Shown: in pieces, positions 13,601-24,129 of the stretch | Layout: the number at the start of each line of letters is the position of its first letter | How positions within the stretch are numbered: position 1 is the stretch's first letter | Origin: Salvator merianae | Lineage: Eukaryota; Chordata; Lepidosauria; Squamata; Teiidae | NCBI GenBank assembly: GCA_003586115.2 | Contig: QVOM02000116.1 | Location: 32,403,062-32,467,061 of the forward strand | Length of the DNA stretch: 64,000 bases | Direction: 5' to 3' | Program-made: the position numbers and the translations under genes | Notes under the pieces: model-generated | Database searches by the model: none | Seen by the model: the letters and a program-made list of their open reading frames with translations, nothing else | Told to the model about the DNA's origin: nothing

Positions 13601-15881
13601 ACAAGCAGGATTCATTTTTAAAACATTGCTAAATACCAATGATACTGGAGTGAAAAAAATTAAAAACAGTGAGAGAAACATTTTTTTTTATGAATGTTCT
13701 TTCATTATACAATCTGAAAATATTCAAAACAAATACCTAGAAATATGAGGATTTACTGAAATCTATTTACAAATTGTATCTCAGTGGTAACGCAAGTGGA
13801 CTGGAAAGCAGAGCATTGGAGATATGATAGCTGTTTTCAAGTATCTGAAGGGCTGTCACAGTGCAGAAGGATTGGCCCTAATCTCAGTTGCGCAAGAAGG
13901 AAGGACTAGAAACAATGGGATGAAAATTCAAGGGAGTAGATACAGGCTAGATATTAGGAAAAACTTTCTGACCGTAAGGGCAATCAGTCACTGGAACAGG
14001 TTACCACAGGAGGTGGTGGGCTCTCCTTCGCTGGAGATCTTCAAGGAAAGGCTTGACAGATATCTGTCTGGGATGCTTTAGTGAATCCTGCATTGAGCAG
14101 GGGGTTGGACTCGATGACCCTGGAGGTCCTTTCCAACTCTATGATTCTATGATTCAGTTCAATCCCCAGTCTCTCCCCAGAAGTACGCAATAGCAAACCA
14201 CTTCTGTACCTCTGCCAAAAAAACTGCATAGTGGTGCCCTGGGGAGTGCCCATGCAGTCAACCAGGAATCAGCCACAACTTGATGGTACCCAGCAAGAAC
14301 AAATCACACTCCAGTTTTATTATCAAGAATGTTAGGCAGAATACCTTTCACATTTTAGCACTGTTGCAGTTATGAATATATGTCTTGATACATAGAGAAA
14401 CAATTTTGGAATACAACTGAAGGTGAATTAAACAATAAATATTTTTTAAAAACAATAACATTAACCCTGGCTTTATGACTGCTACTTATTACTCCAAATC
14501 GTTCATTATCAAGCTCACATAAAACATTGCTATTTTTTTTACCAATATCAGCAAAACAGGTAATTGCACATGGATGGAAAGGTAAAGCAAACTTCTTATC
14601 AAATGGTATAATATATGGGAGAAAATGATTCAATTTGTTAGTCATCAACTCGGAATAGACAGCAGCCAACTACTTCATTTATGGAAATTTGGCAACCAAA
14701 TCAACAATTGGTTCCATCTCGTATAATATTAAATTTATTACAACATAAATAAACCCCCATGGTTGACTTTCTGACTTATTGGATATAAACAGTAATTACT
14801 TTATCATTTGAATTCTTAATCTGATAATGTTGACAGCATTACCTGTTAGATTATATTATCTTTTGATAATTTCTATTACTTTATTAACATGTAAACAATT
14901 TATTATGTATCAATAATTGTAATGGATGTAAGTTTGAATCACAAATAGAAAAGATGGTAAATTTCTCACAGCATAGGCTGACCCAGCCACCACCTTGCCA
15001 ATATACTGCAAAGCACCCAATGACCTTATGGCACTGTATGTGCACAAATAGATCCACCAAGTGGAAGTCTCCAAAACACTTCAAGATCCAACTTGAAGAA
15101 CCTACTTCCACAACAATGCGTAATAACAAAGTCAAAAGAATTACCTGGTGGAAGGTCTCCTCGAGGTCTTCTTCATTAATTTTTATCCTACCTTGCAACC
15201 CGGTTCTGAATTCAATGTTTCTGGCAGAACCAGTATGGAAAATTAAATTGCCCCTTTCAGAGGACATCCGAGGCCTGGTATGCCAAAGGAAAAAGAGTTG
15301 GTGTGAGTTTTCCAGAGTGTGCATGAAGCATGATCTATGTTACATCTGCATCAGTTTCCTCTCTCTCTCTTTCTCTTAAGATTCTGTGTACTTCAAACTG
15401 GCCAAAAGCTGGGATTCCAAAGAGATGCTGATGTTAGCAGCCTTCATTCTCAGCAGCAGTGTCACTTCAGACCTGTGATTTCTGGCTGCTGGCACACCTT
15501 TTTTTACAAATAAGCAGCAAGTGTTTGCACAGTGCATGAATAGTGGGTTCTGGCAACCAATGCTGCACCAGAAATTGTGGTTACTGGCAAGTTTGAGACG
15601 TTGCAAGCCAGAGCAAAGGGGCTGTACGAAAGGATCTTTCAAATCCAAAGTAGGTAAAATGAACCTGGCTTTTCTGCCCTCTCCTGCATGAACCTAGTGT
15701 AGTGTAGAAATGCCTTCTGACTACCAAAATGGGACAAGTAATGCCTGCAGATTAATACTTACTGCTCCTGACTGATATTCCTTTTATATCTATTTTTCCC
15801 AGTAGAATCAGATCCATGGTTTAATGCAGAAATGATCAGTACTGTTGCCAAAGTCCAAGGAAAAGAAATCAGGCACAGCAT
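263..15881 (-). CDS. CUBN: Cubilin, N-terminal part (exons 1-5; gene continues off the left edge)
   Basis: Cubilin is the large peripheral endocytic receptor that works with amnionless to take up intrinsic factor-B12 and filtered proteins in gut and kidney. Five exons splice in one frame (minus strand): 15763-15881, 15145-15274, 3893-3985, 1568-1606 and 263-364, giving residues 1-161. Residues 1 to about 25 form a hydrophobic signal peptide. Residues 31-34 read RYKR, a furin-type site where human cubilin has RQKR. Residues 45 to about 127 are the conserved N-terminal region that precedes the EGF modules ([18 protein letters not shown]) and forms the trimerisation segment in the known protein. 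EGF-like module 1 starts at Cys134, with cysteines at 134, 139, 145, 154 and 156; the sixth must lie in the next exon. Later EGF and CUB domains are outside the window. The start was chosen because it alone precedes a signal peptide and has G at -3. Identity is secure from recalled human cubilin; no alignment was run. Confidence 0.95.
1112..1320. mobile_element. Palindromic MITE copies (CTCCAGATGTT family)
   Basis: TTCTCCAGATGTTTCAGG and CAATTCCCAGCCCC near 1125-1160, and GGCCCTCCAGATATTCCTGA with CCCATCAGCCCC near 1235-1275, are two diverged pieces of the family seen at 44571. They are in CUBN intron 4. Confidence 0.55.
1568..1606 (-). CDS. CUBN: CUBN exon 4: 13-codon microexon
   Basis: This 39-nt phase-0 exon encodes [13 protein letters not shown] (residues 115-127). 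It corresponds to the human segment LVDLERKFQGLQQ. The acceptor is CTGCTGCAG and the donor CAG|GTGAG. It is identified from phase, splice sites, position between exons 3 and 5, and similarity. Confidence 0.85.
3687..3885. mobile_element. Palindromic MITE next to CUBN exon 3 donor
   Basis: The left ACACCTAAATTTTAATCCAG and right CTGGATTAAAACTTAGGT are inverted. Inner arms (TCCACTTTC / AAAGTGGACTG, and TTATCTAACC / GAGTTAGATAAT) pair further. A full second copy is at 57004-57216 and a half copy at about 2690-2775. Confidence 0.8.
3893..3985 (-). CDS. CUBN: CUBN exon 3: helical N-terminal segment
   Basis: This is a 93-nt phase-0 exon encoding residues 84-114, starting [11 protein letters not shown] and ending SQLHSK. 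The acceptor is AAATAG and the donor AAG|GTAAG. It is rich in Lys, Glu and Leu, as expected for the helical trimerisation segment. A short inverted-repeat transposon ends within about 6-8 bp of its splice donor. Confidence 0.9.
4425..4490 (+). repeat. GT-rich imperfect microsatellite
   Basis: TTTG units are followed by interrupted GTGT and GTAT runs. The repeat contributes to long open frames on both strands over 4021-4721. Confidence 0.8.
5490..7271 (-). mobile_element. Decayed Tc1-like DNA transposon, split by a LINE insertion
   Basis: Minus-strand remnants of a Tc1/mariner-family transposase run from [19 protein letters not shown] near 6896 through [12 protein letters not shown] (around 5830) to QDNDPKH (around 5560). 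The order of parts is correct but stops and frame breaks are present, so it is inactive. The right end is consistent with a TA-flanked terminus at 7271/7272; no matching left inverted repeat was found, so that end looks truncated. It lies in CUBN intron 2, in the same orientation as the gene. The 6179-6805 segment is a later insertion. Confidence 0.8.
6179..6805 (-). mobile_element. 5'-truncated L1-like LINE fragment inserted in the Tc1-like element
   Basis: The insert is flanked by 14-bp direct repeats GCCTTTGCTATCTT at 6165-6178 and 6806-6819. Its minus-strand 3' end is A-rich, as expected of target-primed insertion. The minus-strand frame has [13 protein letters not shown], typical of the C-terminal region of L1-type ORF2. 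The 5' part is missing. Confidence 0.8.
7811..7889. mobile_element. Very short TA-flanked inverted-repeat element (79 bp)
   Basis: CAGGCTGGGCCA at the left is inverted as TGGCCCACCCTG at the right, and about 10 further bases pair inside with interruptions (GAAAAGTAGCC / GGTTACTTTTC). Both ends are flanked by TA. This fits a mariner-type MITE. Confidence 0.65.
9355..10680 (+). mobile_element. CR1/L3-type non-LTR retrotransposon remnant
   Basis: Broken reverse transcriptase frames are visible: [18 protein letters not shown] near 9370, a YADD-like region near 9730, a [13 protein letters not shown] motif near 10150, and a C-terminal segment ending at about 10525. The 3' end is a GCCCTGA-containing tail followed by an AAAT tandem repeat (10644-10678). 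Multiple stops make it a fossil. It lies antisense in CUBN intron 2. Confidence 0.75.
10644..10678 (+). repeat. AAAT tandem microsatellite
   Basis: About eight to nine copies of AAAT/ATAA form the 3' tail of the LINE at 9355-10680. Confidence 0.9.
12911..13569. mobile_element. Non-autonomous DNA transposon with 13-bp termini
   Basis: A perfect 13-bp terminal inverted repeat, TGTGTTCAGACTA at 12911-12923 and TAGTCTGAACACA at 13557-13569, encloses about 633 bp with no recognisable transposase. It lies in CUBN intron 2. Confidence 0.65.
13774..14312 (+). mobile_element. tRNA-derived SINE interrupted by a CR1 insertion
   Basis: The SINE 5' part (13774-13813, with the A-box-like CTCAGTGGTAACGCAAGTGG) and the rest (14156-14312, from AGTTCAATCCCCAG onward) are separated by a CR1 3' end. 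Joined, they follow the same order as the intact minus-strand SINE at 60472-60672, with only a few bases missing at the junction. The SINE therefore predates the CR1 insertion. Confidence 0.7.
13814..14155 (+). mobile_element. CR1 LINE 3' end (ORF2 C-terminus and terminal octamers)
   Basis: The open frame (13824-14081) includes [20 protein letters not shown] and [11 protein letters not shown], typical of the CR1 ORF2 C-terminus. It is followed by GGTTGGACTCGATGACC and ends in the repeated ATTCTATG octamers diagnostic of CR1 3' termini. It is 5'-truncated and lies in CUBN intron 2. Confidence 0.9.
15145..15274 (-). CDS. CUBN: CUBN exon 2: N-terminal oligomerisation region
   Basis: This exon has 130 nt. 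The acceptor ends ACCAG and the donor starts GTAAT. The first base completes Gln40, and 43 codons follow to Gln83. The segments [16 protein letters not shown] and NIEFRTG match the cubilin N-terminus closely; human has ATERGNLVFLTGSAQN. This is the best-conserved anchor for the gene here. Confidence 0.95.
15763..15881 (-). CDS. CUBN: CUBN coding exon 1: signal peptide and propeptide
   Basis: This exon has 119 coding nt: 39 codons plus CA of a split Gln codon. The frame opens [11 protein letters not shown], runs through a hydrophobic stretch and reaches the basic RYKR site before SQE. The donor is CA|GTAAGT. The 5' UTR and transcription start lie at higher coordinates and cannot be fixed from sequence; I saw no convincing TATA box. 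Exon 1 is AT-rich and has no CpG island, unlike TRDMT1. Confidence 0.9.
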
Positions 15882-16452
15882 TTCTTGCTGCCAGTCCTTC
15901 TGAACTGTGCAGTGAGTTAGAGTGAAATTTGTACTATCTTCAAGGATTAACTAAATGGATTGCCAAATGTACTTTGCCCTTGAAGCTTTTGTATGTCCAC
16001 AGCGATGCTTCGTCAGCTTTCTTCCTTCTATCCTTCTGCTCAGGTAGTTGTCAGAAATTACTAGTTGTATGGTAGTTGAGATCCAAAGAAACAATGCCTG
16101 ATATAGGCTCTTCTTAATACCAATGGGCAACTCAAGCTTTCTAAAACTTCTTCCTTGATGCTATGTGGATGTAGAGTTTTGCAGTGAGATCTAACAATGC
16201 AGTTGGGCTTTAATTAACTTCACCTAACTCATAGCGCAAGGGAAATTAAATTCTCACTTTCTAGGGGCTGAGCTGATCCTCCTATGCATCTAACTATTCA
16301 GCATCCTACCCTAGGTTGGTCAGCATCGTTGAACACCTTCAGACCACAAAGCATCTTCCCCTGCTATAGTAGGTGCTGTTCTGGAGTTGTGCTTGGAAAC
16401 TCAACCATCCCACTACCTTACGGAAAAGAAGGTTTGAGATTTAACTATTATA

Positions 16453-16833
16453 GGCTGCATCCTGACAGGGTTTAAAAGCCAGGATTATCCCAGCAACTGT
16501 GTTAGGATTGCACACGTGTCCATGGCAATCCCAACATAGTCCTAAAATACTGGAGTGAAATCCTGAAAATCAACTCCCAACCAATTTAATGATAGGACGT
16601 ACCTTGTCTGGATGCTTGCTCCTGGGATCTGCCATCTCAAAAATGGCCATCGTGCATGTGAGGGGCCAAAGCTGGGCCAAAAATGCCACCACACATGGAC
16701 AGGGTGTGGCAACTATGCACTTCCAGGTATTTCACACCAGGAAGTTGCCCTGCCATTTGATAGGGACAGTGAGAGGCAATTGTGGGAAACAAACAAGATG
16801 TTGTGTTTTCCTCTGGCTGTCTAGAGAGACAGC
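16453..16833. mobile_element. Non-autonomous DNA transposon (GGCTGCATCC family)
   Basis: The left end is GGCTGCATCCTGACAGGG and the right end GAGACAGCC. The interior TTGTCTGGATGCTTGCTCC and CTTCCAGGTATTTCACA recur in the element at 58166. No transposase was seen. It is intergenic, just upstream of CUBN. Confidence 0.6.
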
Positions 16834-17744
16834 CATAAGAAAGTGTTTGTGACTTAATGACGCAAGGTGCTAAGTTTGGTTCCCCAGCATCTCATTGGGG
16901 AAAAATGCACTGGAAAGTCATTGTCATCTTTGCCAAGAAATACGCAGATATCCTTGCAGTAACCAGAAGTTGAGCTTCATTTGAGGATATTTTGATCTTC
17001 TTTCACTGAAATGGTTAAAACTGCTGTGCATTAAGACTTTAAAGAGACATCGCAAAAATTCAAACAACCATGACTCTGCAATGGTCTCTTCCAAAGGAAG
17101 ACAACTGTGAGGATGCGCTATGTTTCTAGAAATTCTCACTATAAGGAAAATTTGGGGTAAGAATAACAATGAGGCCTAAGTTCATGAAATCTACTTTTGA
17201 GAAACTGTCCTGGAGGCAAAATGTTCAGTTTATGAATAGAAAATTCATAACTGAGAGCACCCCTGCTCCCCTCTCCTTTAATGTGTGCCTTCAGTAGAAG
17301 TGGAGTGTAGGTAGCCCAGGTTCCTGGAACAGGTGAGCATTAACAAAAGGAATTTTGGCCTTTCAGACAACCGTCACTGATGTAGCCCTTCCACAAAAGC
17401 TAAGGATCAAACATAGTTTGGAGAAATCAAAGGGAGGCTTCCAAAGGCAACCTTCCCCATTTCCTGCGACAATAAGGCAGGTTCTCATTTGCAAGCTGCC
17501 ACAAGCTCAAAATGCCCAGATCTCACCAACTCCCATCAGAATAGTCAGGGGTGCTCAACTTATGGCCCTCCTGAGGTTTCTGAACTATAAGTTCCAGCAT
17601 TTCACTCTCAGCTGGCATGGAATACTAGGAGTGAAATGTTCGGGAATATCTAGAGGGCTGTGTGTTGGACAGCTCTGAGAACAGAAGGCAATAAATAGCC
17701 AAGGGAACAGCATGCCCTCTCCAAAGAGGCACAGTCACTGCTTC

Positions 17745-17852
17745 AGCTAATCTGTTTTATCTATTTTTATTTTTAGAATGATTTTATTGTGACCTGTCCT
17801 GAGATCTTTGAGTATAGGGTAGGATAGAAAAATAAAGATCTGTATAAATATT
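17745..17852 (+). mobile_element. LINE 3' tail fragment
   Basis: GACCTGTCCTGAGATCTTTG, GGGTAGGATAGAAAAATAAA and the T-rich lead resemble the tails at 10600-10680 and 47085-47155. It is intergenic between CUBN and TRDMT1. Confidence 0.45.
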
Positions 17853-20104
17853 TGCTCTCTGGCAAAGACCACATCTAGGGTATGTTCCACTGTGTGATGT
17901 GGGCCAGTAAAATACTGAGGCACCCCAGTATCTGCATACTGAGAGAGAGAGTTTATCTGTATGGTTCTGAAATCACTTCTGTGGATAAGAAAGGCTGTGA
18001 TGGCAGGAATAATGACAGAATGGCAGGGCTATGTGGAAACATCAGAACCAGGAATGGTTTTCTGTTGGGTTCCTTCTCATCTGCATTCATTTGGTGTGCG
18101 AGTGGGTATGGTATACTTTGCCTTTTGTTTCTGGTATTTCATGTATATTCACATGCAGAATATGGTTGTGTCTTGTATAACCCTGTGGTTTAGTTCTCAC
18201 AAGCCACCACGTAGTGCAAAACCATGAACTGCAGGTAATTGCAGCCAACTGAAGACTGATGTTAAGACAAATGCAGACATCCAGACCGCCAACGTGAATC
18301 AATATTTTGCAAAGGGGAGATCGACGCTGTGTTCACGTGTAGCAAAAAATAAACAAAAAACCCATCTCAAAGGAGCTTTAGGTGGTGAGTGCTCCTTGTG
18401 TTTTCATCCCATCTCTAATCCACCTTTTATAGCCAGGAATTCGTGAGAGAGATAGGCTGGCATGTGAACAATCCCTCCTGAAAACTGTCACAAAGCCATC
18501 TCTAAGTCACCTTAGATAATTATTTACTGTTTATGATTACAGCCCTAGGCTACCCAATATGAAGTTAATGCTGCAGAGAAGCCAAATCATGCTATTATAA
18601 GTTTTTAGGACAGCATTATATGGAAGAAGCCGTATGTTGCCAACCATGCCCAAGCAAAAATGTGTTGTACAATACTGTACTATATAAAGGTGGTATATTT
18701 TACTTACCATGTAAGAGTTATACAAATCCATGTGATATGATGTGGGAGACAGCTGTTATTGTTCCAAAATGGAAGGCATACACGCACTTGCCCACAGCTA
18801 TACTGTGCAATACGGTTTTCATTTTTGGCCATGTGAAAAAATATGCATTTCATTTTCTTTCTTTTTTTAATTATATTTTATTATTTTCTGTTGGTGCATA
18901 TACAAATATTAAACTACAAACCAATATAAAACGCAAAACACAATAGACTCGAACCAAGAAGAACAAACAGATAAAACAAAACAAAAAAGACACCCTATTC
19001 TAAGTGTCCCCTTCCACTTGGGTCCCTGTACACCTTTCTAAAAAAATTGCATTTCACGAAGGGTACATTAATAAAAGGAATGCTTCCTTCCATTTCCATT
19101 ATGAGTGCCAATAGCAGTGAAAAGCCTTACCTTGTAACATGTCCCAGGATCATTTGGTGAAGGGGACATTGTATGTGCAACACAGAAACTAATAAGGCAC
19201 CATGAACTATGCCCAAGAAGGAGAAAGCAGTAGATTTGGTAGAAAAACCTCAGGGCTCCAGTACATTAAAAGAGGGTCAACCCTTAATAAAAGCACATAA
19301 AAGGAAGGGAGGAGAAAGAGGAAGCATTATGGAGATCAGCTCTGAATGTACTATAGAAACAGTATATAATAATGCATAATAAAATATAACAACATATACT
19401 GCAATAAATTATAGCACACAAATCAAGCATATTGAGATACTACTTGCAAGCATCTTGATCTCAAAGTATTTGTCATTGCTCTTTGTTCTGTTAATTTTTT
19501 AAATTTATAATGGAACTCAAGATGGCAACTAACTAGAACAAATAAACACACAAGAATACCATTAAAACACTGCTGAAAATTCAGTAATGAACAATGCACG
19601 TGCGTTCTAAATCCATGACTCTCAGGGGTGATCCAGAGGTCACCATTTGGCATAAATACTCCCTTATCTGTGCTATCTGCTTTCTCATATTATTTGCCTG
19701 CATGGCAATTTCTGTGAGTATTAGACAGTCTGAATTTTGCAAATAAAACACTGTTTGGCTGCAAATATTCAGTAGGGCATAGTATATTTTGCCAGCGACA
19801 GGCGATGCTGCCTTTATTGATCCAGAACTTTTAAGTGTAAAACCCATGAGAGCACTGTAAGGTTTCATGTACCAGGGAAGCAAGATATATTAGACTGCTA
19901 ATGGGCTTTGATTTTAAACAAACTTACAGAGGAAGCTGACCTGAATCTGATATTGAGAGACAAGGCTCCTAGAGGATAACCATAACATTACACATGAACA
20001 TAAGACAACTCAGCCTTTTACCCACACCTTAGGGCTTTTGTGCACTTTCCTTTAGCCAGGAAGGATTAAGAAGTGGACTACAGGCCTGCCTTCTGTATGT
20101 TAGC

Positions 20105-21739
20105 GCAGAACAAGGGAGGTCCCGCCCCCTGCTAGTACCTTTCATCTGCAAGAAGTGGAGCATAATGCAGAACAGGTGTGTGTTCTGGATTGCTAGTGTA
20201 CCAGCACTGGTAATCCAGATCTCAGAGGCATGCAGAAGCACATGCCTGTGTGTTCTGGTTTACCAGGGGGACCTATTTGGCCAGTGCACCAAATTGTGCC
20301 ATTGAAATGAGTCCCTGGGGGACTCCAAGGCCAGGAACTTCACAGGCTGGCTCTGAGGCTTGTCTGAGCTGCAGGGGCTGGGCGGAACAGCCATCACAAC
20401 GCAGAGGGCGTTGTTCCAGTTCAGAGCAATGTGTCCCAGTCTTGGGACAGATTGCCTTAATCTAGTTCAGGTGATCCAGCATAAATGAGGTAAGTGCAGA
20501 AAGGTCCTAAGCTTTGCTCCTTGCTCTTTATTAAGAAACAGAAAAACCTGCCCGAGAGCAAGGTCAGAGTTTTGAAGAAAAAAACGTGTTTCTTCATACT
20601 AGTGCAAAAGGGAAAAGGCAAAGTATTTCAGCATTGTTTCCACCAGGATCAGGAAGGCACCTTTCACTTCACCTTTTCCTTGATTCTTTGTATTGTGGAC
20701 ACTAGGAACTAAACTCAGGACTTTCCCCAAGCTGTGGTGAAGCAATGGACAGGGGTGACTTGTCCAAGAGGGCAAAATGGACAGTGCATCACCATATCCA
20801 ACAAATCTGAACTTAAATCTGTGCTCCTTTCTACTTCACACATCAGTCCATGGATGGCTAACATGCACATAACTCATTAAGTTCAGTGAAAAAAAATTCA
20901 AGAGGGTTTTGCATAGATCTGCAACCCCAACAGTGTCTCACCTACCATTGGCTCTACCTGTTCTATCCCATGCTACCATATCTTCCATCCCAATGGGCAC
21001 CAGCCATCATGACTAATAGATAATAGCTAACCAACAACCCATTGGCAAATCCTTCAAGCTGCTGAAGCCACCAGCCACCAAACCCCTTGATTTTATCTGG
21101 TTTTTAAACAATGGAAATAAAGCCCTCATTTGTTTTATCTCCAGTCTAATCCTGGAAGAAAGCCGTCTGTACTAAAGCAGTAATTGACAAATGCTCTATT
21201 AGTCCCGACCATAAAAAGGTTAATCTTTTGGTCCAGAAGTGTACTGGGAGATTAAAAAAGATGAGTTGGTTTCACTCTTAACAGCAGTGTTGGGAAACGA
21301 ACACTTTCTCTGAGAACAAAACTGTAATATTTTTCCTTCCCATTACAGAGCTGAGATACCACAAAATCTCCCATAAAATCTTTGTAGCGGAGAGAGTTGG
21401 CAACTGGGGCATCCCTACTTGTGTATGCTGCATGTATGGGGAGTGGCGAGTGCGGTTTGAGCACTCCAGTAACACCCACTGCTCACTTGCACTCCCAGCA
21501 CAGCATTCAGACTGGGAAGGATGAATCAACTTCTTCGCATCCATTTTGGATTTTGGTTGCAGGGTCTCCTACCTCGCACTGTGCTCACCGAGATAAGTTG
21601 TCAGTGCGCAGTGATCTGGCACGTGGCACATTCTTCAGCTGGGTAGACACAAAAGCCAGATGTTGGAGATCCTTCTCCTGTCTTACCCAGGCTTGGCACC
21701 AGCAACAGCAGAGGAGAAACTGAGAGGTTGTAGGTAACT
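20105..21739. repeat. 1635-bp direct repeat, copy A
   Basis: This copy is the same length as 21741-23375 (constant offset 1636). The only differences I found are T at 21624 versus G at 23260, and G at 21643 versus A at 23279. It ends immediately before the single N. The content is unremarkable intergenic sequence with dispersed-repeat pieces, some also recognisable at about 35600-35880. Confidence 0.95.
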
Positions 21740-21740
21740 N
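21740..21740. other. Single ambiguous base (N) at the repeat junction
   Basis: This is the only N I saw in the window. It sits exactly between the two near-identical 1635-bp copies, which suggests a scaffold join rather than an uncertain base call. Confidence 0.95.
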
Positions 21741-23375
21741 GCAGAACAAGGGAGGTCCCGCCCCCTGCTAGTACCTTTCATCTGCAAGAAGTGGAGCATA
21801 ATGCAGAACAGGTGTGTGTTCTGGATTGCTAGTGTACCAGCACTGGTAATCCAGATCTCAGAGGCATGCAGAAGCACATGCCTGTGTGTTCTGGTTTACC
21901 AGGGGGACCTATTTGGCCAGTGCACCAAATTGTGCCATTGAAATGAGTCCCTGGGGGACTCCAAGGCCAGGAACTTCACAGGCTGGCTCTGAGGCTTGTC
22001 TGAGCTGCAGGGGCTGGGCGGAACAGCCATCACAACGCAGAGGGCGTTGTTCCAGTTCAGAGCAATGTGTCCCAGTCTTGGGACAGATTGCCTTAATCTA
22101 GTTCAGGTGATCCAGCATAAATGAGGTAAGTGCAGAAAGGTCCTAAGCTTTGCTCCTTGCTCTTTATTAAGAAACAGAAAAACCTGCCCGAGAGCAAGGT
22201 CAGAGTTTTGAAGAAAAAAACGTGTTTCTTCATACTAGTGCAAAAGGGAAAAGGCAAAGTATTTCAGCATTGTTTCCACCAGGATCAGGAAGGCACCTTT
22301 CACTTCACCTTTTCCTTGATTCTTTGTATTGTGGACACTAGGAACTAAACTCAGGACTTTCCCCAAGCTGTGGTGAAGCAATGGACAGGGGTGACTTGTC
22401 CAAGAGGGCAAAATGGACAGTGCATCACCATATCCAACAAATCTGAACTTAAATCTGTGCTCCTTTCTACTTCACACATCAGTCCATGGATGGCTAACAT
22501 GCACATAACTCATTAAGTTCAGTGAAAAAAAATTCAAGAGGGTTTTGCATAGATCTGCAACCCCAACAGTGTCTCACCTACCATTGGCTCTACCTGTTCT
22601 ATCCCATGCTACCATATCTTCCATCCCAATGGGCACCAGCCATCATGACTAATAGATAATAGCTAACCAACAACCCATTGGCAAATCCTTCAAGCTGCTG
22701 AAGCCACCAGCCACCAAACCCCTTGATTTTATCTGGTTTTTAAACAATGGAAATAAAGCCCTCATTTGTTTTATCTCCAGTCTAATCCTGGAAGAAAGCC
22801 GTCTGTACTAAAGCAGTAATTGACAAATGCTCTATTAGTCCCGACCATAAAAAGGTTAATCTTTTGGTCCAGAAGTGTACTGGGAGATTAAAAAAGATGA
22901 GTTGGTTTCACTCTTAACAGCAGTGTTGGGAAACGAACACTTTCTCTGAGAACAAAACTGTAATATTTTTCCTTCCCATTACAGAGCTGAGATACCACAA
23001 AATCTCCCATAAAATCTTTGTAGCGGAGAGAGTTGGCAACTGGGGCATCCCTACTTGTGTATGCTGCATGTATGGGGAGTGGCGAGTGCGGTTTGAGCAC
23101 TCCAGTAACACCCACTGCTCACTTGCACTCCCAGCACAGCATTCAGACTGGGAAGGATGAATCAACTTCTTCGCATCCATTTTGGATTTTGGTTGCAGGG
23201 TCTCCTACCTCGCACTGTGCTCACCGAGATAAGTTGTCAGTGCGCAGTGATCTGGCACGGGGCACATTCTTCAGCTGGATAGACACAAAAGCCAGATGTT
23301 GGAGATCCTTCTCCTGTCTTACCCAGGCTTGGCACCAGCAACAGCAGAGGAGAAACTGAGAGGTTGTAGGTAACT
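21741..23375. repeat. 1635-bp direct repeat, copy B
   Basis: This copy starts immediately after the N. Its right end continues into unique sequence (CTACAATGGCC), whereas copy A's left end follows unique sequence (ATGTTAGC). This is the pattern expected when two overlapping contigs are placed side by side. Confidence 0.95.
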
Positions 23376-23854
23376 CTACAATGGCCAATATATCGGATCA
23401 GAAAACACACTGGAAGTCTCCCTTCTGCAGTCTAAGGGAGGTCCCACCTGGGAGGAAGGACCCTGGGCAGAAGGGAGGTTCCTAGTATGCTTGCTGGTCC
23501 AGTATATGGGCCAGTGCAGAATCACCCTATGACTTGTCCAAGGTCACCCTATGAGCTTTCATGGCAGAGTAGGCATTCAAACTCAGGGGCTTCTAACCTG
23601 GTATTCTTAGCTGCTACACAACACTGGTTCCCCCTCGTCAGGATGAACTGATATACTGGCATATGTATATCCCGACTATGGTTTTTTAATTGGGTTCAGC
23701 CTCATTATTTCTTCCTAGCCAAGCCTGCTTATTAGAAGTTGGAGGCAGGCACAGGAGGAGGAGAGGACCACTAAGAAAACAAATGATCTAAAATGCACAA
23801 TCTCCAGGATTGTTAAGAAGAAATAATGGCACTTTGCGGTCTAAATAAAAAGGT

Positions 23855-23860
23855 TTTATT
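23855..23860 (-). terminator. Candidate TRDMT1 polyadenylation signal
   Basis: AATAAA on the minus strand lies about 270 nt past the TRDMT1 stop. It is a canonical hexamer close enough to define a short 3' UTR (about 23835-24129). Its use is inferred; no transcript data are available. Confidence 0.55.
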
Positions 23861-24129
23861 GTCTTACAAAATGTCTTTATCTGGTTTAATAATTTACTAA
23901 GCTTACATTACAAAAAGTAATTGTTCCTTAACAGAATATAGACATTTTCTTGATTTTTCACTAAACAGTTCAGGTTCAGTATAATTTTTTTCATTGGTGA
24001 CTTTCCACATTCAGTAACAGCTGTTGTTTCTTAAGAAAGTCATATACATAGAATGGCATTTTTCCCTCAGGCATTTATGTGCAGTGAAAATTAAGCAGCT
24101 TCCATAATGGTCAGTCTTTCAGTCCAGTT

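Larger units (their letters stand above)
3986..15144. other. CUBN intron 2 (11.2 kb)
   Basis: The largest CUBN intron in view holds the Tc1-like element with its nested LINE, the 79-bp element, a LINE remnant, the 12911-13569 transposon and the SINE/CR1 nest. Overlapping frames at 4021-4721 (up to 201 codons, minus) sit in GC-richer sequence with no recognisable product. 7900-9350, 10680-12900 and 14320-15140 show nothing I can name. Confidence 0.7.
15882..23834. other. CUBN-TRDMT1 intergenic region
   Basis: Between the cubilin start codon and the likely TRDMT1 3' end. It contains the CUBN promoter (not resolvable), the 16453-16833 transposon, a LINE tail, palindromic element remnants and the duplicated 1635-bp block. 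No gene is supported; 17850-20100 is AT-rich with no named feature. Confidence 0.7.

Noticed and set aside
20250..23359. Pairs of identical small proteins encoded twice
   Set aside because: They arise from the duplicated 1635-bp block, not from a tandem gene family.
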